Assembly (NCBI GenBank): GCA_025357895.1 | Contig: JANYLL010000144.1 | Span: 1 to 26,519 of the forward strand | DNA length: 26,519 nucleotides | Source: Ignavibacteriota bacterium | GTDB taxonomy: Bacteria; Bacteroidota; Ignavibacteria; Palsa-1295 | Direction of reading: 5' to 3' | In this document: positions 1 to 8,894 of the stretch, one piece after another | How positions within the stretch are numbered: position 1 is the first letter of the stretch | Layout: every line of letters starts with the position of its first letter | Made by a program: the position numbers and the translations under genes | Notes under the pieces: model-generated | The model's database searches: none | The model's input: the letters and a program-made list of their open reading frames with translations, nothing else | What the model was told of the DNA's origin: nothing

Positions 1-1
1 T

Positions 2-2110
2 TCCAACAGACCAAGTATAAAATATTTTATCAATAATTCCTCAGGTATACCGATTCAAATTGATTCTGTCTGGCTTGATGCAGATCCAAATTTTAGTTAC
101 GATAAAATTACGTATAAGCTTGCAAATCAGCCGCCGTTTATTGTAGGGGCAAACAGCACCCATGAGATAATCGTGACTTTTAATCCTCAATCGATAGGGT
201 TCTTTACAACAAAAATTCATGCTACTGCTACGATAAATTCAAAAATCGTTCAGGTGGATGCAACGGTAAGCGGCTTCGGATGTTCACCAAATATTACCTC
301 TAAGAATGGTAATAATACGGTGCGCTGCGATGCATCGGCAAATTTCCAGGTGCCGATTCAGAACGACGGAAATTTAAAAGATACAATACTTAGTGTAAAG
401 GGTGTAAGTCTTGCAAAAGGTTTTTCTTTAGTAAAAGTACAGGATGGAATAGGGAATCCGATCGCTCTACCATACTCTCTTGATTCTGCCGGCAGCAAAA
501 AGAATGTGATCTTTGCAGCGGTAGATTATACTCCGCCTGGAACTCATATTTCAGGCTGCTTTACGGATACGATCATTGTCAAGACTACAATACTTGGTGA
601 CAGAGCAACAGTATTCACTGTGACGATCTGCGAACTCGATCCCCAGGCTTCTGCAACGACCGTTGATTTTGGTCCTTTCCCGTTTGGCGGAGCAAAAGGA
701 CAGAATTCATTTCAGGTCTGCGATACAGGTCAAGATCCACTTACGATCACGTCTATTCAGCCTTTATCGGTAGCGGGCACCTCATCATTCGCGCTTACGA
801 ATGTATTTAAGGTCGCCGGAGCAGTAAAAACACTTCCTATCACTCTGGCTCCGAAAGAATGTATGGATGTGTTCGTCGAGTTCGATCCTGCTAAGAGCAA
901 TGTCTCGCTTCAGATCGATTCTTTTGCTGTCATTAGCGATGCATGTAATTCCGGAGTACAGGGAATGACGCAGGCTGAAGTGACGAACGGACCGTCAGTA
1001 ATTCAGGGATTTGCAAATCCTCCGCAATTTAGCTGCGATCCGAGCACGAATTTTGTCAGGGATTCAAATGAAAATCTCGTTGCCTCGACTATTACGAAAA
1101 TTCAAATTAAGGGGGCGCCGAATTTTACGACAAAGTCAGCACCTCCGATCACGATTCCGCCGAAATCATCAGTCAAGATCCCGATCGACTTTGTTCCGAC
1201 TCCACAAGGCGGAACAACTCCTTATAGCGCCTGGGTCTATCTTACTGTTGATAATGGCTCAAATACCAGAGTAGATTCTGCGTTGGTCTCAGCGATCGGT
1301 CAAGGTATGAATTTAACGATTACCTCTAAGTTTGCTACGCCGGTTTCTAAGGTGGGCAATCCGATCGATCTGCCGATCAATATATCTATTGATAAGCACG
1401 GGCTTCTAACTCCGCTTACCGATGTGGATATCAGGCGGATTGAGTTGACCTATAATTATAATACGGATATACTCGATATTTATAAAGGTGATATTAAGAA
1501 CGCCGTCAAGATAAGTGATTCAGGTTTTTGGTCAGTTGATCTGGCAACCTCAAAGCTTACGCCGGGCATGCTGCAGCTCAATCTTATTGGGACAGCCGCG
1601 CTAAAGGATATTGATATTGCCCAGACATACGGAACGATAACATTTATTCCGACTCTTCCAAAAACAGGCAGCTCAACGGCTGTAACGCTTACTGCTTCGA
1701 ATTTATTTACCGGCGCTGCCATACCGACACTGATCACGAACTGCACGCAGGTAGCGAAGATCGATTCCGGTTTCTCACTGATCTATGAATGCGGAGATAC
1801 GTCGCTGCAGAAGTTTATGAATGGCGAGAAACTCATGAGTGCGAACCCGGTTACTCCGAATCCTGCAGGATCGGTTTCCGGACGTTTGCTGAATTTTAGT
1901 TATGCTGCCCGCATCGAAGGTATCGTTTCATTAGCGATCTATGATGAACTTGGCAAAGAAGTTGCCCGCGTAATTAATTCTCAGCACATGCCGGCAGGAT
2001 CGTTCGAAGTTCGTTACAATTCTGCAGGGCTTGCAGAGGGAACGTATATCTACCGTTTTACGCTTAATAATAAGTATGTGACAAGCGGAAGAGTTGTTAT
2101 ACAAAAGTAA
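2..2110 (+). CDS. T9SS-sorted choice-of-anchor D surface protein, 5'-truncated by window edge
   Basis: The reading frame is open from base 2, so the true start lies upstream and 702 residues are visible. The visible part is a chain of Ig-like beta domains of the choice-of-anchor D/ASPM-SPD2-Hydin type (motifs such as ITSIQPLSVAGTSSFALT and VFVEFDPA). A cohesin-like segment follows at about bases 1308-1705 (PVSKVGNPIDLPINISI, then IELTYNYNTDILDI). The last 90 residues form a type A T9SS sorting domain: NPVTPNPAG, SLAIYDELGKEVARV, EGTYIYRF, SGRVVIQK. Expected role: secreted or surface-attached structural or adhesive protein exported across the outer membrane by the Por system; substrate unknown. 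It is a close paralogue of the next gene, which aligns with it domain by domain over its C-terminal half, so the missing N-terminus may resemble that one. The sorting domain is clear; the biological role is inference. Confidence 0.85.
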   Translation, partial: SNRPSIKYFINNSSGIPIQIDSVWLDADPNFSYDKITYKLANQPPFIVGANSTHEIIVTFNPQSIGFFTTKIHATATINSKIVQVDATVSGFGCSPNITSKNGNNTVRCDASANFQVPIQNDGNLKDTILSVKGVSLAKGFSLVKVQDGIGNPIALPYSLDSAGSKKNVIFAAVDYTPPGTHISGCFTDTIIVKTTILGDRATVFTVTICELDPQASATTVDFGPFPFGGAKGQNSFQVCDTGQDPLTITSIQPLSVAGTSSFALTNVFKVAGAVKTLPITLAPKECMDVFVEFDPAKSNVSLQIDSFAVISDACNSGVQGMTQAEVTNGPSVIQGFANPPQFSCDPSTNFVRDSNENLVASTITKIQIKGAPNFTTKSAPPITIPPKSSVKIPIDFVPTPQGGTTPYSAWVYLTVDNGSNTRVDSALVSAIGQGMNLTITSKFATPVSKVGNPIDLPINISIDKHGLLTPLTDVDIRRIELTYNYNTDILDIYKGDIKNAVKISDSGFWSVDLATSKLTPGMLQLNLIGTAALKDIDIAQTYGTITFIPTLPKTGSSTAVTLTASNLFTGAAIPTLITNCTQVAKIDSGFSLIYECGDTSLQKFMNGEKLMSANPVTPNPAGSVSGRLLNFSYAARIEGIVSLAIYDELGKEVARVINSQHMPAGSFEVRYNSAGLAEGTYIYRFTLNNKYVTSGRVVIQK

Positions 2111-2124
2111 TACCATGTGATTGT

Positions 2125-2149
2125 TGCACCGTTGGATTGTTGGGGTGCA
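2125..2149 (+). other. Short inverted repeat in the gap between the two giant genes
   Basis: TGCACC (2125-2130) and GGTGCA (2144-2149) are complementary around a 13-base loop. No T-run follows, so this is not a standard intrinsic terminator. It could be an mRNA processing or stability element or chance. Confidence 0.2.
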
Positions 2150-2209
2150 GGATCATTTGCCAAAAAGATGTGTGCGTTGGTTTTAAAACCTCAACATAAG
2201 GAGAAGGCT

Positions 2210-5200
2210 ATGAAATATCGTGAAAATGTTTGGATATCGAAAGTTGCTTGCAGCATTTCAATTTTTCTGTGTGTCCTGTTTTTTTCTATAGGAAATATTT
2301 CTGCACAATCTCCGCGTATAAAACATGTTATTGATAAAGTCCAAAGAGACCAAACCTCATATCTTGGACGCGACCTGTGGTTTACGATGTGTCAAAATTA
2401 TGAATCTCAGGGCGGAAAGTATTACGAGCTTTTTGTTACCAGCCCGAATAATACTACAGTAAATATTCAGGTCACCGGAGGATCAAGTTCTAAGTATCCT
2501 ATTACTGCAGGGCAGGTCTTGAATTTCTTTGTTCCACTTGCTTGGGAAGTGACAACAAGCGGCGTCGTTCAACAGAAAGGTATTCGTGTTTGGTCGAACA
2601 ATGCCGATCTGACAGCATATTTGCTTTCCCGCAATCCTGCAACAAGCGATGGAATGTATATTATTCCGACGATAGGGTGGGGCAAGGAATATGTGGTAGC
2701 AGGTTATGAATCGTTGTATGAAGGATACGGAGGTTTTGTTTATGATTATCCTTCTGAATTCAGCATCATTGCAAACCAGGATAATACGATATGTACTATA
2801 ACTCCGAATTGTGATATTCGCATGAGCAATGGTAATCCTGATCGCAAAGCACACCAACAATTCACCGAGATTCTTAACCGTGGTGAATGTGTGCAATATA
2901 AAGTTGTGCTTGCATCGAATGCCGATGATTTTGATGTTACCGGTTCGATCGTAACGAGCAATAATCCCGTTGGAATCGTCGGAGCTTCACAATGCCCGAA
3001 TATTCCGCCTGAATTTCCGTATTGCGATCATATATGCGATATGATCCCGCCTGTGCGCACATGGGCAAATACTTATCAAACCGTACCATTTGCTCATCGT
3101 TTCGGAGGTGATACGTATTTAGTCATAGCAAGCAAAGCCGGTCAGACTGTCTATCGGAATAACCAACAATATTTCATATCAAGTAAAAAGTATGAGTATT
3201 ATTTCCGGCCGGATATTACCGATGCATCCGTATGGACGAGTGATTCACCTTTTCTGCTTGCGCAATATATTAATAGCACGACCTGGCCTGAACTCAACGG
3301 ACCGAATAATAATGGCATTGGCGATCCGGCAATGGTCGTCGTTAATGCTGTAGAGCAGTATGTTCCTCGTATTATATTTTCGACGCCCAATATTACCAAT
3401 GGTAACGGATTCCAGAACTTTGCGAACGTGATGGTCAATAATAATGTAAAGAAGACAACAACTTTCGACGGACAGAATATTTCAAGTTTCAAAGGTACAA
3501 CGCAATTACCTATTCCTTTCTCAAATTACACGGCATATCGCATTGCATCTCTTTCGCCCGGAAAGCACGAAATAGTCAGTGATTCCGGAGTCGGAGTGTA
3601 TGTCTATGGTTACGGAAACTATGATTCGTATGCCTGGAGCGGATCGCTGGGTATCAGGACTTTTAACGATCCCGATACTATCCCACCTGTAGCAGATACT
3701 TCAGGTGCTTGCTTCGATGCTCTTGTGACATTGACAGATAATCATGTTACTCCGCCGGATTCAAAGATCGCTTCTGTCAAACTCGATTCGATCTATAATA
3801 TGGCATATAATCCTGATCCTAATTATCAGGAAGGTGTTGCTACTGCAAGCACGTTTTATAATATGAATGTGATTGATTCATCAAAAGAAGCATATCTGAA
3901 GATCGAAACACATGATTACGCAGGCAATCGGACGATCGTTACCAGCAGTTATACTCCGCAGATCGCAACGCTGAGCCCGCCTCTTAATAATTATGGATCA
4001 GGGAATATTGGCGTGACAACGTGTAAATATTTTACATTGACCAATACCGGTAAGACACCTTTTAAATGGGAATCAATTAAGTTGCTTCTCGGCAATAAAG
4101 GCTTTACTATTGATAGCGGACTCGTTCCGAATTCACCGATTCCTGTCGGCGGAAACCGCAGACTGCTCGTATGCTTTACCCCTACGTCTCCGGCATTCCA
4201 GAGCGATACGCTCGAGATGTCCGATGGATGTCAGAAGTTGCGCGCAATTGTGATCGGCACTGGCGGCGCACCTGATTTTGGTCCTCTTGGAGAAGATTTT
4301 CAATGCCAGCTTGTTGGCACTACGACACTGCTGGCTGAAGCATCTGTCAATAATTCCTCAAAGAATTTTATTACAATCGATAGCATTTGGGTAGATGATC
4401 CCGTGCATTTCGGATTTACCCGCTCAGCAACAAAAGGAGATCCTAATTATTTAAACTTTGACGTTCTGCCGAACGCTCAGCATAAAGTGATGTTCTCTTT
4501 CACACCTGATAAGGTCGGGCAATACAAGACTACAGCACATTTCCGAAGCACGCAGATCGGAGAGAGAACTGCCGAACTGCTTGGCTGTGCAGTTGCTCCA
4601 CACATATCAATTTCCAGAGATACGATTAAAGTATCTGATTGCGCTGTTGCCGTACCCTTCGTATTCGCTATCAGGGATAGTGGATATCAGATGACGATCA
4701 ATCAGGTAGTGGTTGTGGGTGATCCTCAATTCCAGCAGCCAACCTCGTTCACGTATCAAAATGGCTCAGCTGCGCAGCTGCCTATCAAATTGGATCCGAG
4801 CGGTGAATCTTCATTCCTTGCATATTTAAATTTTATCCCTGCGCAGCAGGTATGTGGTAAATTCACGGCAAAAGTCTTTGCTATAGGACCTAATCCTATC
4901 GACCCTGCTAAAATGGATACGACTAATTCCGTCAACATTGCAGTTGATGCGATTTGGCGTGATCTCACTCCGGTGATATCTACAATAAATATGGCTGCAG
5001 TGCCGTTCGGAAGCCCTACTCAGAGTTCTGATCTGCAATATTGCAGCCAGATCTGTGATCCGGTAATGCTTCAGAATGTGGTCGCTATTCCCGGACCATA
5101 TCAATCTGCATTTACCATCACGAGGTATTCGGTTAATGGCGTGACAAAAACCTTACCTATCACACTTAGCAAAGGTGACTGCGTAAATATCACTGTTCAG

Positions 5201-6475
5201 TTCGATCCTTCTGTCTTTCCGGATTCCGTGCAGACTCAAAATTATGCATTTGTCAGCGATGCCTGTACGCAGGTTCCGGGAGCTATTGCCACAGCAGGCG
5301 TGAAGCTCGGACCGCCGACGATTCAGGGATTTGATCTGACGCCTGCAATTCTCTCTTGCGGCACCAGAGATACTTTTGTTACAGTTACAAATCCTGTTGT
5401 ATCGAAAAAACTTGTAGCGAAGATCGTTAGTGTTGCTGTGCAAGGTGCTAACCCGGCGAACTTCGTAGCCGGAGCTCCCGCTTCAATGACGATTGCAGGA
5501 GGAAGCACGGTGCGTATTCCTGTTACCTTTACACCGACTCCATCTGCAGGCGGTCCTGCTGCTACGGCTTACAAAGCAGATGTTGTTGTTACAGCAATTG
5601 ATGCATCAGGGAACACCCTAACGCTGACCGCTCCGGTAAGCGGAAGTGCAAACGGAATGAGCGCATTGGTATCGTCGCAATTTGCCGTTCAATCTGCTCA
5701 GGCAGATGCGAAGACAACTCTCGTTCTTCCGGTCAATATTGCATTTACCCGTAACGGGCTTGCAGATCAGATCGATGCTTTCGGCATTACGAAGATCAAG
5801 CTTGTTTATAAATATAATACAGATCTCTTAGAGCCGATCGGCGGCACAGATGTCTCCAAGAGTATTTCAGCTTTGCCTGCTGGCTGGGTGGTTGATCCTG
5901 CTCCTGCTTCGACGATCGATAATGGTAACGGCGTTCTTACGATCAGCCTTAGCGGACCTGCGTTAACCGATGCAGAGGCAACGGCAGGTACTCTAGCCGA
6001 AGTGCGCTTCTACCCGACGATCGCAAAAGACGGCGAAAAGACAACGACGGTAACACTCACTTCAAGCGATCTGCTGACATCAAGCGGAGCGGCAGTAGGA
6101 AATTGCCTTGCTGTCTCACAAAAAGGTACGCAATTCTCGCTCGTCTATGCTTGTGGTGATTCATCGCTTGCCAATTTTCTGTTGACAGGTAACGGTCCAT
6201 CGATGATCAAGCCGGTAAATCCGAATCCGGTTTCAGCATCGAACGGCGGTATCGTGAACTTCCAATATGTTACAAAACATGAAGGCATCGTATCACTGAT
6301 TATTTATGATGAGCTTGGTAAAGAAGTTGCCCGTGTCGTTAGCGGGCAGTACCATCCGGCTGGAACGTACGAAGTACGATATGATGCATCAGGAATGCGG
6401 AGCGGATCGTACATCTACCGTTTTCAATTAGATCATCATCGCGCCATAAGTGGCAGGATGGTAGTAAGTAATTGA
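2210..6475 (+). CDS. Giant T9SS-sorted protein with IgGFc-binding domain and choice-of-anchor D repeats
   Basis: The frame is open from 2117, but the ATG at 2210 is preferred: it follows a Shine-Dalgarno-like AAGGAGAAGG and begins a clear signal peptide (basic MKYRENVWISK, hydrophobic core, then SAQ). That gives 1421 residues. Residues about 110-380 match the bacterial IgGFc-binding N-terminal family (YIIPTIGWGKEYVVAGYES, SNNPVGIVGASQCPN, DMIPPVRTWANTYQTVPF). Choice-of-anchor D Ig-like domains fill about 585-1140, a cohesin-like segment about 1150-1290, and a type A T9SS sorting domain about 1333-1421 (NPNPVSASNGG, SLIIYDELGKEVARV, GSYIYRFQLD). It should be exported by Sec, then T9SS, and anchored or released at the surface. 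It lies 99 bases after its paralogue, probably co-transcribed, and a strong terminator follows. The IgGFc name reflects family homology and does not show antibody binding. Confidence 0.9.
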   Translation: MKYRENVWISKVACSISIFLCVLFFSIGNISAQSPRIKHVIDKVQRDQTSYLGRDLWFTMCQNYESQGGKYYELFVTSPNNTTVNIQVTGGSSSKYPITAGQVLNFFVPLAWEVTTSGVVQQKGIRVWSNNADLTAYLLSRNPATSDGMYIIPTIGWGKEYVVAGYESLYEGYGGFVYDYPSEFSIIANQDNTICTITPNCDIRMSNGNPDRKAHQQFTEILNRGECVQYKVVLASNADDFDVTGSIVTSNNPVGIVGASQCPNIPPEFPYCDHICDMIPPVRTWANTYQTVPFAHRFGGDTYLVIASKAGQTVYRNNQQYFISSKKYEYYFRPDITDASVWTSDSPFLLAQYINSTTWPELNGPNNNGIGDPAMVVVNAVEQYVPRIIFSTPNITNGNGFQNFANVMVNNNVKKTTTFDGQNISSFKGTTQLPIPFSNYTAYRIASLSPGKHEIVSDSGVGVYVYGYGNYDSYAWSGSLGIRTFNDPDTIPPVADTSGACFDALVTLTDNHVTPPDSKIASVKLDSIYNMAYNPDPNYQEGVATASTFYNMNVIDSSKEAYLKIETHDYAGNRTIVTSSYTPQIATLSPPLNNYGSGNIGVTTCKYFTLTNTGKTPFKWESIKLLLGNKGFTIDSGLVPNSPIPVGGNRRLLVCFTPTSPAFQSDTLEMSDGCQKLRAIVIGTGGAPDFGPLGEDFQCQLVGTTTLLAEASVNNSSKNFITIDSIWVDDPVHFGFTRSATKGDPNYLNFDVLPNAQHKVMFSFTPDKVGQYKTTAHFRSTQIGERTAELLGCAVAPHISISRDTIKVSDCAVAVPFVFAIRDSGYQMTINQVVVVGDPQFQQPTSFTYQNGSAAQLPIKLDPSGESSFLAYLNFIPAQQVCGKFTAKVFAIGPNPIDPAKMDTTNSVNIAVDAIWRDLTPVISTINMAAVPFGSPTQSSDLQYCSQICDPVMLQNVVAIPGPYQSAFTITRYSVNGVTKTLPITLSKGDCVNITVQFDPSVFPDSVQTQNYAFVSDACTQVPGAIATAGVKLGPPTIQGFDLTPAILSCGTRDTFVTVTNPVVSKKLVAKIVSVAVQGANPANFVAGAPASMTIAGGSTVRIPVTFTPTPSAGGPAATAYKADVVVTAIDASGNTLTLTAPVSGSANGMSALVSSQFAVQSAQADAKTTLVLPVNIAFTRNGLADQIDAFGITKIKLVYKYNTDLLEPIGGTDVSKSISALPAGWVVDPAPASTIDNGNGVLTISLSGPALTDAEATAGTLAEVRFYPTIAKDGEKTTTVTLTSSDLLTSSGAAVGNCLAVSQKGTQFSLVYACGDSSLANFLLTGNGPSMIKPVNPNPVSASNGGIVNFQYVTKHEGIVSLIIYDELGKEVARVVSGQYHPAGTYEVRYDASGMRSGSYIYRFQLDHHRAISGRMVVSN

Positions 6476-6491
6476 TTTTCTTAAAATTAGG

Positions 6492-6560
6492 CGCATTCTG
6501 CCGCCATTGGAAGATCTCTGTATCTTCCGTGACGGCAGAATGTGAAAGCTTTTTCTCTTT
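6492..6560 (+). terminator. Rho-independent terminator after the giant surface-protein genes
   Basis: Two stacked stems form one long hairpin: CATTCTGCCG (6494-6503) with CGGCAGAATG (6533-6542), enclosing GGAAGAT (6509-6515) with ATCTTCC (6522-6528) around a 6-base loop. The T-rich stretch CTTTTTCTCTTT follows at 6549-6560. It lies 18 bases past the stop codon. Confidence 0.8.
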
Positions 6561-6597
6561 CAATTATCGGAGTAAAAAGACAAAAATTAGCGGGAGC

Positions 6598-6654
6598 CGT
6601 CAAAAAATGATGTATATTTGACGTCCGGCGATTGTCAAAGCCCCGGTTTTTTTT
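6598..6654 (+). other. Leader region with inverted repeat and terminator-like T-run
   Basis: CGTCAAA (6598-6604) and TTTGACG (6617-6623) are complementary with a 12-base loop. Just downstream a weak CCGG/CCGG pairing is followed by eight Ts (about 6647-6654). This lies about 45-100 bases before the beta-barrel gene. It could be an operator or a weak attenuator; the evidence is only the symmetry and T-run. Confidence 0.2.
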
Positions 6655-6697
6655 CTAAAACACACATATATAATCTCTTTTGCAGATGCAGAACAGT

Positions 6698-7492
6698 ATG
6701 AAAAAATATTTTCTTTCCCTTCTTGTTATTGGCTCTATTTTTCTAATGTCACGTAGCTCTTCAGCTCAAACGGGAGACGTTCTTAATCCGAGCGAAGGCA
6801 CAGGATGGCTGATAGGACCTGTTGGCGGAATAAATCTTGTAAGTTATAAGACGAATTCGTTCGCAATCCTCAATTCCGAGCCGACGTGTTTTCAGGCTCA
6901 GAACGGATCGGACGTTGCGCCTTTCTTCGGACTTTCGGCTGAGTTTCCGCTGTCTTCAACGATGCAGAACTTCATTATCGTTGAAGCTCTCTATGATTCG
7001 AAGTCTTCGAAATTCACGGCAACAAATGCGAGCCGTGTAGATATTCCGACGAAGTTGAACGGCAATGTACAAAACGGAAATATTACCACCAGCCAGACAG
7101 CATCGCTTAATTATTTGCTGATAAATGGTGGATATAAATACAATTTTACTGAAGGTCCCTCACCGGTAGGACCTGGAATTCAACTCTGTGTAAGCGTAGG
7201 CTTAAAGCTTACAAGTAATTTAAATAAGACCGTCACGGTTTCTGCTGCAGATGCGGGTTCTAGTCTGCAATCGAGCACTCAGACGAACTCCGTTCCCGAT
7301 GCAGGCGCTTCGTCAATTCGGTTTGCTGTACGCGGACAGTTTACCTATGACATCCCACTTAGCCCGACATGGATCGCCACTCCGATGGTAGGATACGATT
7401 TCCCATTTACGAAGGTTGATAATACTGATAAAAGCTGGACCGCATCATCTGCCTATGCCGGAATAGCACTTCGCTATTTTCTCGGAAAATAA
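6698..7492 (+). CDS. Outer-membrane beta-barrel protein (porin-like, hypothetical)
   Basis: Starting at the ATG at 6698, the 264-residue product has a classic signal peptide (MKKYFLSLLVIGSIFLM, then SSSAQ). TTG at 6680 and ATG at 6686 are in frame but would only add residues before the signal. The mature part has alternating hydrophobic/polar strands, Gly, Asn and Thr enrichment, and ends IALRYFLGK, where the near-terminal aromatic residue fits a barrel closing strand. Recognisable strand text includes GWLIGPVGGINLVSYK and ATPMVGYDFPFTKVD. This resembles the PorT/OmpW-like 'outer membrane beta-barrel protein' families common in the FCB group, with no assignable substrate. It is monocistronic: terminators lie on both sides. 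No strong Shine-Dalgarno is visible. Confidence 0.75.
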   Translation: MKKYFLSLLVIGSIFLMSRSSSAQTGDVLNPSEGTGWLIGPVGGINLVSYKTNSFAILNSEPTCFQAQNGSDVAPFFGLSAEFPLSSTMQNFIIVEALYDSKSSKFTATNASRVDIPTKLNGNVQNGNITTSQTASLNYLLINGGYKYNFTEGPSPVGPGIQLCVSVGLKLTSNLNKTVTVSAADAGSSLQSSTQTNSVPDAGASSIRFAVRGQFTYDIPLSPTWIATPMVGYDFPFTKVDNTDKSWTASSAYAGIALRYFLGK

Positions 7493-7532
7493 AATTCTTT
7501 GATTCTTTCTCTCTAAGTAAGACACTTCTTTG

Positions 7533-7566
7533 AAAAAGCTCTCGTTTGGTACGAGAGCTTTTTTTA
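7533..7566 (+). terminator. Rho-independent terminator after the beta-barrel gene
   Basis: AAAAAGCTCTCGT (7533-7545) pairs with ACGAGAGCTTTTT (7551-7563) around the loop TTGGT, and more Ts follow. This is a textbook intrinsic terminator 40 bases after the stop codon; the A-tract upstream could make it bidirectional. Confidence 0.9.
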
Positions 7567-7707
7567 TTTGCAGCATCTATCGAAAACTGCCATTCTCAGA
7601 GGTGGGAAGAATCTGGATTTACAAGATAAGAAAAAAGCATCAGATGTTCACTTCACACAAAATGGCGTCGTAATAATTCTTTCTTTCAATTTTATATTTT
7701 TTAAGCT

Positions 7708-8817
7708 ATGAACAACTGGAAAAAAGTCGGAGAACTTGGACAGAGCTTATGGTATGATAATATCGGACGCTCATTTATTACAAGCGGCGGATTGCAGCAG
7801 ATGGTTGGCGATCTTGGCCTCAAAGGTGTGACGTCCAATCCATCCATTTTTGAAAAATCAATTTCTAACGGCAAAGAATATGATGATGATATCCGCTCAC
7901 TTATCGACACCGGAAAATCAACGCATGAGATCTATGAGAAACTCACCACCGATGATGTACGTCTTGCCGCAGATATCCTTCATGATGTTTATGTATCCAC
8001 CAAAGGTGAGGACGGATATGTCAGTATTGAAGTCGATCCGACACTTGCTCATGATACAGATGAAACGATTGCACAAGCACAGCATTTATGGAAAGTTGTT
8101 GACCGTGCCAACATTATGATCAAAATTCCCGGCACTCCGTTAGGGCTTGCGGCTATTCGTAAAACGATCAGTGAAGGTATAAATGTAAATGTGACATTGC
8201 TTTTCGGGATCGAGAATTATACTCAAGTCGCTCATGCGTATATTAACGGCTTGAACGATAGATTAAGAGCCGGTAAAGAAATTTCAAACATTCGGAGTGT
8301 CGCTAGCTTTTTTCTGTCACGTGTCGATACGAACGTAGATAATCTTCTTACCGTCAAAGGATCTGAATACCAGTCTTTGCTCGGCAAAGCAGCGAATGCA
8401 AATGCCAAACTTGCTTACGAGCGATATAAGGAGATATTTTACGGAAAAGATTTTGAAGAAATACGAAAAGCAGGCGGTCATGTTCAGCGCTGCCTATGGG
8501 CAAGTGTGAGCACGAAGAACCCGGCATTCAGCGATGTGCTCTATATAGAACCGCTGATCGGCAAGGAGACTGTAACGACTGTGCCGGACGACACATTAAA
8601 AGCTTTCGCTGATCATGGAGTAGCAGCGGATATGCTCTCTTCAGAATTAGATGATGCCCATAAGACGATCGACACGCTGCGCTCTATCGGCATCGATACG
8701 GAAAAAGTCGCAGAAGAACTTCAGATCGACGGCGTAAAGAAATTCGAAGAAGCATTTCATAAACTACTCGACATCTTGGAAGCAAAACGCAGACAAGTTG
8801 CCGAAGCCGTTGCCTAA
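7708..8817 (+). CDS. tal: Transaldolase
   Basis: The 369-residue product matches the long bacterial transaldolase subfamily (about 360-380 residues, as in actinobacteria and cyanobacteria), not the E. coli TalB length of about 317. It would transfer dihydroxyacetone from sedoheptulose 7-phosphate to glyceraldehyde 3-phosphate in the non-oxidative pentose phosphate pathway, in the cytoplasm. Visible signatures are GVTSNPSIFEKSI near residue 40, the Schiff-base lysine K139 in NIMIKIPGTPLGL, and the following strand NVNVTLLFGIENY. The C-terminal extension (about residues 300-369) is helical. The ATG at 7708 gives the expected N-terminus (NNWKKVGELGQSLWYDNI). It stands alone after a terminator, with a short palindromic repeat immediately downstream. 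Confidence 0.95.
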   Translation: MNNWKKVGELGQSLWYDNIGRSFITSGGLQQMVGDLGLKGVTSNPSIFEKSISNGKEYDDDIRSLIDTGKSTHEIYEKLTTDDVRLAADILHDVYVSTKGEDGYVSIEVDPTLAHDTDETIAQAQHLWKVVDRANIMIKIPGTPLGLAAIRKTISEGINVNVTLLFGIENYTQVAHAYINGLNDRLRAGKEISNIRSVASFFLSRVDTNVDNLLTVKGSEYQSLLGKAANANAKLAYERYKEIFYGKDFEEIRKAGGHVQRCLWASVSTKNPAFSDVLYIEPLIGKETVTTVPDDTLKAFADHGVAADMLSSELDDAHKTIDTLRSIGIDTEKVAEELQIDGVKKFEEAFHKLLDILEAKRRQVAEAVA

Positions 8818-8822
8818 GAAAG

Positions 8823-8877
8823 ATTTATCATTTCGTGGACGGACTTTAGTCCGTCTCACTAAAACCATAATTTATCA
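8823..8877. repeat. Dispersed palindromic repeat, copy 1, flanked by 8-bp direct repeats
   Basis: GGACGGAC (8837-8844), loop TTTA and GTCCGTC (8849-8855) form a 7-bp perfect stem, followed after two bases by ACTAA. The unit is bracketed by ATTTATCA at 8823-8830 and 8870-8877, which look like target-site duplications. The same palindrome and trailing ACTAA recur at 21828-21855 between parA and parB. Confidence 0.6.
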
Positions 8878-8894
8878 GAAGGACATTTGCCCTC

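Noticed and set aside
1011..1274. 87-residue Arg-rich plus-strand ORF
   Set aside because: It lies wholly within the first T9SS gene in another frame and has the Arg/Leu/Ser-biased composition typical of a shadow frame.
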